Source of the DNA: Candidatus Magasanikbacteria bacterium GW2011_GWA2_56_11
Lineage (GTDB): Bacteria; Patescibacteriota; Patescibacteriia; Magasanikbacterales; UBA922
Assembly: GCA_001004885.1 (NCBI GenBank)
Contig: LCRX01000006.1
Coordinates: 1-35,078, forward strand
Length of the DNA: 35,078 bases
Direction of reading: 5' to 3'
Shown here: piece after piece, positions 8,847-16,979 of the stretch
How the letters are laid out: every line of letters starts with the position of its first letter
How positions within the stretch are numbered: position 1 is the first letter of the stretch
The notes under the pieces: generated by a model
The model's input: the letters and a program-made list of their open reading frames with translations, nothing else
What the model was told of the DNA's origin: nothing
The model's database searches: none
Program-made: the position numbers and the translations under genes

Positions 8847-8880
8847 GAATCGGATATTCGATTGTTAAAACCTAATGCTA

Positions 8881-9011
8881 TTTATTCCCGTATCAGGGCT
8901 TTTAATTTTAGCGTCAGCTTATCCAGAGTAAAGGTAGTAGCTTCGCTCTCCACCTTGACTATGGCAAGCTATCAGACGCTCTTTTCAAGCCTTGTCCGAT
9001 ACGGCAATAAA
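8881..9011. repeat. Long rod-like imperfect inverted repeat in the rep/ArdC-like intergenic region
   Basis: TTTATTcCCGTATC (8881-8894) / GATACGGcAATAAA (8998-9011); inner AGCGTCAGCTT (8910-8920) / AAGCT-atca-GACGCT (8966-8980). Confidence 0.65.
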
Positions 9012-9057
9012 CGGCCTGCCACGGACAGTAATTTAGGCCGTGTATTTATTAAGAGTA

Positions 9058-9269
9058 TGGAAAAACTCGTTTCCACATGGACAGGTTCGGCAACCACTGC
9101 CGAGCTTGTTAAAGACCAAATTCTTGACCGCTGGGGTCAGGATGAGGCAAACAATTACGATCCGAAAAGTAATTGTTTAACTTTTAACCGTTGGCTCGAA
9201 AACGGCTACAAAGTGAAGAAAGGCGAAAAGGCCATTAAGTCCTTTATCGTCATCGAGCAGGGGTTCTAA
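9058..9269 (+). CDS. Short ArdC/DUF1738-like N-terminal domain fragment
   Basis: AELVKDQILDRWGQDEANNYDPKSNCLTFNRWLENGYKVKKGEKAIKSFIVIEQ resembles the VKKGEK region of ArdC-like ssDNA-binding domains; ORF track start is 8775 but upstream is structured DNA. Confidence 0.45.
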
Positions 9270-9976
9270 CGAATCCTGTCCCTTTTCTGCTGTTTGTGAT
9301 ATGGAGGAATATCGTCGGAGGTTGGTATCAGTCCGGTGTTATCGTTAGAGAATTCTTTTTTATATTCTCTATAATATGGAAATTCTTCATACTCAATAAA
9401 GTTGACGGCTTCGTGCGTGTTGTAGCAATTGGCTTTTAATTTATTGAACATAAAAAAGTTTCTTTTCACCGCTTGGCGTTTTACTGTGTCGTCTTTCAGA
9501 TCGTGAAGTTCGAAATATGAAGTCATGAAAAACAAACGAAATATATTTCTAACTTCAATAAAGTGTTGCCCCAAATCTCTTATGCGTTTATCAATATTGC
9601 TCATATGTTGGACACCAGCCCAAACATCAAGCGGTATAATATTGCCGTCATCATCTTTTCTAATGTCGTGCCTGTGGGCAGAGAATTTTTGTTTTGCCGA
9701 CGGTGGCATTTCTAGCCACTCCCTTGAATCAAAATACCCTTGGGCTTCGTCGATGAATATCTGTCCGCCTTTTATGCTTAACAATTCCGGAATTTCCGAC
9801 CAGAAAAATACTTTGCCTAATTTTTCTTTGTTGATTTTCTTTATTTCCACATACTTCGAAAAGTCCAATTTCCAATTGGCGTAAATATCAAAACCTTTCA
9901 AAAACATTTCAAGAGCGGTATAAGTCATGAACAAAGTTTTTCCGGCTCCGGGTTTTCCCGTGATAATAGTAATCAT
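9266..9976 (-). CDS. Zot/pI-like filamentous phage assembly ATPase
   Basis: MITIITGKPGAGKTLFMTY (Walker A), GGQIFIDEAQGYFDSREW (Walker B), HRHDIRKDDDG...DVWAGVQHMSNIDKRIRD. Confidence 0.85.
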   Translation of the reverse strand: MITIITGKPGAGKTLFMTYTALEMFLKGFDIYANWKLDFSKYVEIKKINKEKLGKVFFWSEIPELLSIKGGQIFIDEAQGYFDSREWLEMPPSAKQKFSAHRHDIRKDDDGNIIPLDVWAGVQHMSNIDKRIRDLGQHFIEVRNIFRLFFMTSYFELHDLKDDTVKRQAVKRNFFMFNKLKANCYNTHEAVNFIEYEEFPYYREYKKEFSNDNTGLIPTSDDIPPYHKQQKRDRIR

Positions 9977-10221
9977 AGTGGTTTGAATGAAGCTACCATT
10001 TTAATAACTAGTGTAATGAGAAAAATTGTCATTTCTACGAACAAAACCATAAGCAATATTTTGAATAGCGTATAAACTGGAAAGATTAAATTTATCTTTC
10101 CAATAGTGGGCGTGATAACTGCAAACGCACTATTGACGGACGCAATGACAGAATTGTTAGGATCAGCGTCAGGCAGGAGTGAAAATATTTTAACGAGGAT
10201 TGTTTCGATGAGGTCAAACAT
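9973..10221 (-). CDS. Small membrane protein, pVI-like by position
   Basis: 82 aa, two or more hydrophobic segments; ATGA overlap with the Zot start. Confidence 0.65.
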   Translation of the reverse strand: MFDLIETILVKIFSLLPDADPNNSVIASVNSAFAVITPTIGKINLIFPVYTLFKILLMVLFVEMTIFLITLVIKMVASFKPL

Positions 10222-10222
10222 A

Positions 10223-11944
10223 TTATTCGGGGTTACTTCCGCTGAATAAATAAGAAACTCGCAATATCAAATACAGAGCGAAAATGAGCCAAAGAAAAGC
10301 AACAATGTATGGTCGCAATCCGTTGGCAAAATTCTTAACATTCGGGTCGCTGGCGGAAAAGATTTTAATATCCGTGTTGTATTGCTTGTCTGCCGAAACG
10401 GTTTTGAAAGTAATGTCCAATGCGGTATCAGTCGGAGCAGTAGAACTGGCGTTGAACAAGTTATAAAAACCGTCATGAAAAGCAAAGTAATAATTGAAGA
10501 TTATTTTTGTTTTCAAGAGATCAACCAAACGAGGGAAAAAATATTGATTGTCTGTCGTGTTGAATATGTAGTCAATATCCGAAACATAGATACCAAACGG
10601 ATATTGTCTTTTCATTTCTCCACTTTCCGTGAGTTGGACGACATAATGCAAGGGCGTTGTTGATGAGGCCGAGAGTGTAACCGCATAACTTTGCGTATTA
10701 GCCATAGTAGACAAAGTTTTGACATGATAACTGCCGTTAAGTAGATTGCCACTCGGATCATATTGTTTAATAGTAAATTGCAGATTAGCTAATGTGGACG
10801 AAGCAGGATAAATAAATTGAAATGTAAACAGAGATGATGTTGAGCTGATTGGCAAAGTTAATGCCGTGTCAAACTTTGGTGATATTATTTTGATGTCATA
10901 GTCATTGTAATAATCAAAATTGAAATACCAATTATCCGGATAGCCATTGATTATTTCAATCGTTCTTACAGTTTTGAAATCCATTTTATCATCGTAGTCC
11001 ACGCAGTCGCCGGATGTACTGCTGGCCTCTCTCGCAATCACTCGCTTGTCGCCAAGCCCGTTGTAATAGAATTGAGCGGAAAATGTATTGCTCGCACAAG
11101 TAGTATTGTAATTTATTTTATCGAAGCCCAAGCAGTCGTTAGTTAATCCAATTCTATTTACTCCGTTTGTCGGACAAGTGCCGGTTACTGTTATCCAAGT
11201 ATCCGTTACTTCCGGATCATTATTTTGCGGTGATGTAATGGCAAATGGAATAACAATCGGGTTGGCACTGAACACTTTGAAAAGCGTATCGCACAAAGCC
11301 CCATCGGATTCGGCATATCTTGTTGAACCGTGATAATTATATGTTTGTCCGCTGGTATAATTCGCACTTGAACCCAAGTAATTGCAATTGTTATACATCA
11401 ATGGTAATGGATTGCCGGTTTCATTGTCGGCGGATGAAGCCGAATTTAACAGGAAAAAATAACTGGTATTTCCGGAAACAGCCACAGGAGTATTAAATGT
11501 AAAATACGCCCATTTGTAATATGCGCCGTCATTTGCTCCACCCTCGAGATTGCCCGAACAACTTGCGTCATAATTTATCAATGTGTTTAATTCACTCGCT
11601 GAGAATGTTCTTGAAGCCAAAGGTGTCTGACAACCAGCGTAATAACCAGTGGTGGCCGTCGTGCAAAGCGTTATGGTCTTCGGTTTTGTTAGAGTTGCTG
11701 TTCGGCAAAGCTTCATCGCCACAGTGCTTATGCCTGTTGTTCCCACAGGTGTTATGAATGTTTGCCCTCGTCCAGTTTCGTTTAGGTAACGAATCACCCA
11801 TGCATACCAATTGGACGCAGGGGCAAACTGAACCACATCGCCGACTGGACTGTCTGCTTTTGCGAGGCCGGCAGAAAACAGTATACCGACAGCAATCAGG
11901 GCAACGGCAATCATCATTTTCTTTGTGTTTAATATCTTCAACAT
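10223..11944 (-). CDS. Secreted, membrane-anchored 573-aa protein; candidate minor coat/adsorption protein (pIII-like by position)
   Basis: N-terminal signal MMIAVALIAVGILFSAGLAKA; long Ser/Thr-rich ectodomain; single C-terminal TM PYIVAFLWLIFALYLILRVSYLF. Confidence 0.7.
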   Translation of the reverse strand: MLKILNTKKMMIAVALIAVGILFSAGLAKADSPVGDVVQFAPASNWYAWVIRYLNETGRGQTFITPVGTTGISTVAMKLCRTATLTKPKTITLCTTATTGYYAGCQTPLASRTFSASELNTLINYDASCSGNLEGGANDGAYYKWAYFTFNTPVAVSGNTSYFFLLNSASSADNETGNPLPLMYNNCNYLGSSANYTSGQTYNYHGSTRYAESDGALCDTLFKVFSANPIVIPFAITSPQNNDPEVTDTWITVTGTCPTNGVNRIGLTNDCLGFDKINYNTTCASNTFSAQFYYNGLGDKRVIAREASSTSGDCVDYDDKMDFKTVRTIEIINGYPDNWYFNFDYYNDYDIKIISPKFDTALTLPISSTSSLFTFQFIYPASSTLANLQFTIKQYDPSGNLLNGSYHVKTLSTMANTQSYAVTLSASSTTPLHYVVQLTESGEMKRQYPFGIYVSDIDYIFNTTDNQYFFPRLVDLLKTKIIFNYYFAFHDGFYNLFNASSTAPTDTALDITFKTVSADKQYNTDIKIFSASDPNVKNFANGLRPYIVAFLWLIFALYLILRVSYLFSGSNPE

Positions 11945-11981
11945 AAATTATGATTTTTGACATAGAAAAAATTTATAAACT

Positions 11982-12191
11982 TTAAACCTGTGGCGGGGGC
12001 TTGGCACAATTGATAACACCAGTTACATTTTCTTTCATCACCGACACCATTTGCTGGGTCGTAGAGGCCACATCCGGATCGACTGCCGCGAAAGCGTTGC
12101 CTGCTACTGCTACACCGCCGACAATGGCAGTTAGCAAAGAAGCAGTTTTAACTTGGCTGGCTGAAATAAGATTTTTGATCTTATTAGTCAT
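11982..12191 (-). CDS. Small signal-peptide protein, pVIII-like by position
   Basis: MTNKIKNLISASQVKTASLLTAIVGGVAVAGNAFA followed by a short mature part; lacks the expected second TM. Confidence 0.55.
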   Translation of the reverse strand: MTNKIKNLISASQVKTASLLTAIVGGVAVAGNAFAAVDPDVASTTQQMVSVMKENVTGVINCAKPPPQV

Positions 12192-12197
12192 ATGTTT

Positions 12198-12296
12198 TTA
12201 AGAGTTAATTTTTTTAACGAATAAAACTAGTACGCCGACCACTGTTCCGATTATCAAACCAAGCACAATCGCTTTAGCAAAGACAGCTCCAATCAT
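12198..12296 (-). CDS. Tiny hydrophobic protein (32 aa), candidate virion component
   Basis: MIGAVFAKAIVLGLIIGTVVGVLVLFVKKINS; one TM with C-terminal KK; below ORF-track cutoff. Confidence 0.5.
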   Translation of the reverse strand: MIGAVFAKAIVLGLIIGTVVGVLVLFVKKINS

Positions 12297-12351
12297 TTGG
12301 AAGTCATCTAAGTAGCACGAGTTGAGTAGTAAGATATATATGGAACACATA

Positions 12352-12462
12352 CTATTTGCCCGAAATAATCGTTAAAAATATTGATAAGACGATGAATAAG
12401 ACCAAAGGAAACACAAGACTCAAACCCAATCCGGAAAATAAATTTGTGATTAGTCCGGTCAT
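12352..12462 (-). CDS. Tiny hydrophobic protein (36 aa), candidate virion component
   Basis: MTGLITNLFSGLGLSLVFPLVLFIVLSIFLTIISGK; below ORF-track cutoff. Confidence 0.5.
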   Translation of the reverse strand: MTGLITNLFSGLGLSLVFPLVLFIVLSIFLTIISGK

Positions 12463-12463
12463 A

Positions 12464-12667
12464 TTAGGAAGAGAAAATAATAAGGAGAATCATAATCACA
12501 ACCAACCCAAACAATATTCCAAACGAAACAGTTAGCAGTTGGCTGAAAAAATTTATCAAGTCCAACGCTTTGTCCGTGAGGGCGAATACTGATATCGCCG
12601 ATGTGGCGTAATAACTATTGCCTTGGTGGGCAATAACATACGTGGTTGTAGCGGTTATGAAGTCCAT
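12464..12667 (-). CDS. Small membrane protein (67 aa), candidate coat protein
   Basis: Polar N-terminus then LLTVSFGILFGLVVIMILLIIF TM. Confidence 0.6.
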   Translation of the reverse strand: MDFITATTTYVIAHQGNSYYATSAISVFALTDKALDLINFFSQLLTVSFGILFGLVVIMILLIIFSS

Positions 12668-12669
12668 AC

Positions 12670-12933
12670 TTATTTCTTGTTAGGGATATAAATATCCATG
12701 AAAGCCTTTTGTCTTGTTTTGTTTTGAATGTAGAAAGGATAAATTTCCACATCCAAGGTTACTTTTTCGCCGATTTTGCCGGCTTTCAAGTCCATGTCGC
12801 TGACACTGACTTTGACCGGGTAGATTGATCCCTCCGGTTCAACGAATAAAATTCGTTTCTTGCCCGGAGTTCCGTCTTTGCAGACATATTCTTGGGTTTC
12901 CTCTTTTTTGAGGATACCGATAAGTCTATACAT
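12670..12933 (-). CDS. 87-aa protein, candidate ssDNA-binding pV-like protein
   Basis: Beta-rich small protein at the gene V position; size and position match, homology not demonstrated. Confidence 0.5.
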   Translation of the reverse strand: MYRLIGILKKEETQEYVCKDGTPGKKRILFVEPEGSIYPVKVSVSDMDLKAGKIGEKVTLDVEIYPFYIQNKTRQKAFMDIYIPNKK

Positions 12934-12995
12934 AGTTTTTTGCTTTCTTGATGAATAAAGTTTCGCAAATCGACCTTTTTAGTTTGCGTGGCTCT

Positions 12996-13043
12996 ATTAT
13001 AAAATAACCGCCTACACCAAAGTTACGGGTAAAGTTAGGTGTA
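12996..13043 (-). promoter_or_regulatory. Candidate promoter/operator of the phage structural operon
   Basis: Minus-strand -10 TATAAT (13001-12996); direct repeat AAAGTTA (13019-13025, 13031-13037) framed by inverted TACACC/GGTGTA (13013-13018, 13038-13043). Confidence 0.5.
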
Positions 13044-13050
13044 AAACAAA

Positions 13051-13074
13051 AAAATCCCTAAGTTAAGGGATTTT
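13051..13074. terminator. Rho-independent terminator (bidirectional)
   Basis: AAAATCCCT-aagtta-AGGGATTTT. Confidence 0.65.
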
Positions 13075-13096
13075 CTGCTTGTTTTTTAGGTGTAAA

Positions 13097-13909
13097 TTAG
13101 AGGTATTTTTGATTGATTTTCACCTTGGAGGTATCGCCAGTATTAAAGATTAAAAAGTCGGTTATTGCTTCACCGGTCTGTTCTTTGACCTTTTCGTTAA
13201 TATGCTCGCAAGCTCTCGCATATTTACGCCAATTATTAGCCCTGTTCTTATAATCCAGCTCTTGAAATTCATCCTCGGCAATTTCGGAAAAGAAAAAATC
13301 ATCGGCGGTATTGTCCTTATTAGTAACAAAAATATGTCGGAGTATTTTGTGGGCGTTGGTTATTTTATCCTGTTTGTTTATCTCAACTCTTTCGCCTTTG
13401 ATAAACAAAACACCATTTTGCTCGTCAAAATATGTTTCGCCGTCCTTTTCGTCCTCGGTACAAAAGCTTTCTTGATCAAGGCGGGTAAAAACCTCGCTGT
13501 TCACCACCTCAAAAGACAATTCCAACATTTTCTTGGAATACGGTTTGGAAAACAATTTAGACAATTGTTCAAGCTCGGTTTTATCCGTTAAATTACATTT
13601 TTGTAGTTTTTTCATTTTCCCGTATATTACTTCCAAATTGGTGTAATATACCCAAAACTCACGGGAAAAAAGAGCTTCACCTTTTACTTTCAAAAACTTA
13701 TCCTCGTCCATGTTTTCCTCGGGTTCGCCGATGATTTTCGCCGTATCGTTGAAAATCTTTTGCAAAACATCTTTGACGATTGGGTCTGTGTTCAAAAATC
13801 TAAAATACTTATACACGATAACGAAACGCTGAAAAAAATTTGTTTCAATACAAAACAGCTTCGTAAACTCGAGCATTTTGTCTTTTATCTTGTGAACAAA
13901 AATTTTCAT
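13097..13909 (-). CDS. Hypothetical protein (270 aa)
   Basis: Long ORF with consistent AT-rich coding character; no recognised family. Confidence 0.7.
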   Translation of the reverse strand: MKIFVHKIKDKMLEFTKLFCIETNFFQRFVIVYKYFRFLNTDPIVKDVLQKIFNDTAKIIGEPEENMDEDKFLKVKGEALFSREFWVYYTNLEVIYGKMKKLQKCNLTDKTELEQLSKLFSKPYSKKMLELSFEVVNSEVFTRLDQESFCTEDEKDGETYFDEQNGVLFIKGERVEINKQDKITNAHKILRHIFVTNKDNTADDFFFSEIAEDEFQELDYKNRANNWRKYARACEHINEKVKEQTGEAITDFLIFNTGDTSKVKINQKYL

Positions 13910-13972
13910 GTAGTTGGTTCATGAGGTGTTTTGCAAAGTTTGTTTGCATAAATGCCAGCAAGAGTTTGAAGC

Positions 13973-14143
13973 TTATTTCTTGTGTTTAGTCCTGTCGACT
14001 AAAGTAAAAGATTTAGCTTCACCGCTATAAGGCGGAACACGATCGCCCTTTGAAAGGGTTATCTCTGTCCTCGTACCTGACGGTCGATATTGACCCGATA
14101 CTTTGGCTGTCTGTCCCGTCTTAGTTTTGGTTTGGTTTCCCAT
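13973..14143 (-). CDS. YjzC-like small protein (56 aa), not in the supplied ORF track
   Basis: MGNQTKTKTGQTAKVSGQYRPSGTRTEITLSKGDRVPPYSGEAKSFTLVDRTKHKK; KTG..a..SGqY...G....itL.kGDr.Pp pattern. Confidence 0.55.
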   Translation of the reverse strand: MGNQTKTKTGQTAKVSGQYRPSGTRTEITLSKGDRVPPYSGEAKSFTLVDRTKHKK

Positions 14144-14308
14144 ATACTAAAAGGTTGAATGAATAACTTAGAAGCGTCCGACTTTAATCCGCTTCCTCTC
14201 TGAAAACCTTAGTAGATTCCCAAAGGAAAGCGATTAAAGTGAGCTAAACTAAGACTAAACCCACAGCCCCCGAGTATTTTTTCTTGCTGGCATTTCTACA
14301 AACAATAA

Positions 14309-14908
14309 TTATTTTAAATTACGAATAATTTTTTTCACAACACCTCTTATTTCAACTTCCGTTCTGTACATTGGAGCAAACTCCGGATTAGCTGGTTGTA
14401 AGCGTATTTTTTCTTTTTCTTGAAAATATTTTTTAAGCGTTGCTTGGTTATCATCAATGATCGCTACCACTGTATCGCCATTTTCCGCCGTATTTTGCTT
14501 TTTGACTATGATAAAATCACCATCAAAAATACCCTCCTTAATCATTGAATCACCATTGGCTTTTAGAGCGTAGATATTGCCTCGCAGGGAATCCTCACGG
14601 GCTACCCTGATAAATTCGTCTGGCATTTCTATGGCTTCAATGGGTTTTCCGCAAGCAATCACCCCAATCAAAGGCACTTCAATGTATTGTTGGCGTTTAG
14701 CCGGAAGATATAACCCTCGTTCTTTTCGTTCATCTCGGCGTAAATATCCTTTATCCACTAGCTCAGTTATATGCTCGTGGACTGTGGATAAAGCCGAAAG
14801 GCCGAATTTATCCTTTATTTCATTAAATGAGGGGGATGTATCGTTTTTCTTGATATACTCGGTTACAAACTCCAAAATTTCTTTTTGTCTTTGCGTTAGA
14901 TTGTTCAT
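14309..14908 (-). CDS. lexA: LexA-like repressor (S24 peptidase)
   Basis: QKEILEFVTEYIKKNDTSPSFNEIKDKFGLSALSTVHEHI HTH; VPLIGVIACGKP; NGDSMIKEGIFDGDFIIV. Confidence 0.9.
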   Translation of the reverse strand: MNNLTQRQKEILEFVTEYIKKNDTSPSFNEIKDKFGLSALSTVHEHITELVDKGYLRRDERKERGLYLPAKRQQYIEVPLIGVIACGKPIEAIEMPDEFIRVAREDSLRGNIYALKANGDSMIKEGIFDGDFIIVKKQNTAENGDTVVAIIDDNQATLKKYFQEKEKIRLQPANPEFAPMYRTEVEIRGVVKKIIRNLK

Positions 14909-14958
14909 ATGGTATAATTATAGCCGAAGTTAAACCGAATGGCAAATCCGCTGGCTGA

Positions 14959-14987
14959 TAGACAGTTTCCGATAAATACAGTATAAT
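14959..14987 (+). promoter_or_regulatory. Predicted promoter for the type III R-M genes
   Basis: TAGACA, 17-nt spacer, TATAAT, 24 nt before the mod ATG. Confidence 0.6.
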
Positions 14988-15011
14988 ATTTCTATTGATA
15001 AAATATCTTTT

Positions 15012-16976
15012 ATGACAAGTTTAAATAAAAACGATATAGAATTTTTAATCGACTGTCTTAAAACTGGTAAAGAGGTTCCAGCAATTTATAAATACTCTCT
15101 TTTTCCAACGAAGCAAAAAGAATATGAACTTGTTTATGCCGGAAAAATGCGTAAAGAGGATGTTATAGCAGATACCGAAGAAGCAAAACCGGTTCCACTT
15201 CAAATAGAAAAAATTTTTAACGGCAACAAATATCCTAAATTTTCAAAAGACTGGACAAATCTTTTAGTTTTTGGCGACAATTTACAAATTTTGAAAACTT
15301 TCTACGAAGATAAAGATCCTTTAATTAAAGGAAAGGTAAAGGGAAAAGTAAAACTGGTTTATATTGACCCTCCATTTGCGACAGAAAGTGATTTTAAAGG
15401 AGATAAAGGACAAAAGGCATACACTGACAAAACAAAAGGTGCCGAATTTGTAGAATTTATAAGAAGAAGAATTTTGTTACTAAAAGAAATACTGGCCGAT
15501 GACGGAGCTATTTTTGTTCATTTAGATTGGAAAAAAACACATTACATTAAAATTATTCTTGATGAAGTATTCGGAGAAAATAATTTTAAAAATGAAATAA
15601 TTTGGCACTACCCAGATAAAATGCAAGGTAATATTTTGGGGTTACCAAAAAACCACAATGTAATTTTATTTTATTCAAAAAGTCAAATATTTACTTGGAA
15701 TGGAGTCAAAATTGCGTTAGATAAAAATCGAAAAATTAACGCCAGAATTTGGAATCCGGAAACCGGAAAACTTGATACATTAAAAGATGAAAATGGAAAA
15801 GTAGTATACAATGAATATAGTGAAAAAGGTGCAGACGATGTTTGGACAATTCCTCAAGCGGAAGTTACAAAATCAGACAACACTGGATATCCGACAGAAA
15901 AACCAGAAAGCTTACTCAAAAGGATAATATCAGCATGTACAAACCCCGGCGATTTGGTTTTGGATGTCTTTGCGGGTAGTGGAACAACATTAGCGGTGGC
16001 TGAAAAATTAGGAAGACGCTGGATTGGCTGTGATATTGGTAAATTATCCATTTATACAACACAAAAAAGATTATTACAGATCAATCAGAGCAAAGATTTA
16101 GATAACATAAAAGAGAGATACGGAAAGCCGGCAAAATCTTTTGGGGTTGTAGCTTCAGGTCTTTACGATTTAGGAAAAGTTTTTGCGTTACAGAAAGATG
16201 ACTATATTCGTTTTGTAAAAGATTTGTTTGAGATTGAAGAATCAAAGACGACATCTATTGGCGGAGTTGAGGTCGACGGCAAAAAAAGAGAATTCTACAC
16301 AAAAATTTTTCCATACTGGGATTTGAAAAATGTTAGCGTTGACGAAAAATATTTACAAGAATTGCATAAAAATATTGGAAAAAAAATTGACGGTAGGTTT
16401 TATATTATTGCACCGGCAAACAATGTTGATTTTATTAGCGATTATTATCAAATAAATGATGTCCGTTATTATTTTTTAAAAGTTCCTTATCAAATAATTA
16501 AGGAGCTACACAAAGTGCAATTTAAAAAATTAAGACAACCACAAAGTAAAAAACAAATCAACAATCTTGATGACGCTATCGGCTTCCATTTTGTTCGTCA
16601 ACCAGAAGTAAAATCTGAAATAAAAAGTACAAAAGATAAAATAATTTTAAAAATCAAAAAATTTGAATCCGCCTATTCACAAAATGAAACCGGTGAAAAG
16701 TTAGAGAATTTTGAAAGCCTAGCCATGTTACTTGTTGATTTGAATTATGACGGGGACAAATTTATGATGACCCATTATTACTTTGCTCAAGATTTATTGG
16801 GTTTAAAGAAAAAAGATGACGACGAAGAAAATGATGAAGAGATTAAAGACGAATTAAAGAAAAAAACCGAAATCACAAACGAATTCCCAAAAAAGGAATG
16901 CACAAGTAAACAGATTATGGCAATTTATGTAGATATTTATGGGAATGAGTTTAGAGAGGTATTTAATATCAAATAA
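15012..16976 (+). CDS. mod: Type III restriction-modification DNA methyltransferase (Mod)
   Basis: KLVYIDPPFAT (motif IV), PGDLVLDVFAGSGTTLAVAEKLGRRWIGCD (motif I), EIIWHYPDK. Confidence 0.9.
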   Translation: MTSLNKNDIEFLIDCLKTGKEVPAIYKYSLFPTKQKEYELVYAGKMRKEDVIADTEEAKPVPLQIEKIFNGNKYPKFSKDWTNLLVFGDNLQILKTFYEDKDPLIKGKVKGKVKLVYIDPPFATESDFKGDKGQKAYTDKTKGAEFVEFIRRRILLLKEILADDGAIFVHLDWKKTHYIKIILDEVFGENNFKNEIIWHYPDKMQGNILGLPKNHNVILFYSKSQIFTWNGVKIALDKNRKINARIWNPETGKLDTLKDENGKVVYNEYSEKGADDVWTIPQAEVTKSDNTGYPTEKPESLLKRIISACTNPGDLVLDVFAGSGTTLAVAEKLGRRWIGCDIGKLSIYTTQKRLLQINQSKDLDNIKERYGKPAKSFGVVASGLYDLGKVFALQKDDYIRFVKDLFEIEESKTTSIGGVEVDGKKREFYTKIFPYWDLKNVSVDEKYLQELHKNIGKKIDGRFYIIAPANNVDFISDYYQINDVRYYFLKVPYQIIKELHKVQFKKLRQPQSKKQINNLDDAIGFHFVRQPEVKSEIKSTKDKIILKIKKFESAYSQNETGEKLENFESLAMLLVDLNYDGDKFMMTHYYFAQDLLGLKKKDDDEENDEEIKDELKKKTEITNEFPKKECTSKQIMAIYVDIYGNEFREVFNIK

Positions 16977-16979
16977 TAT

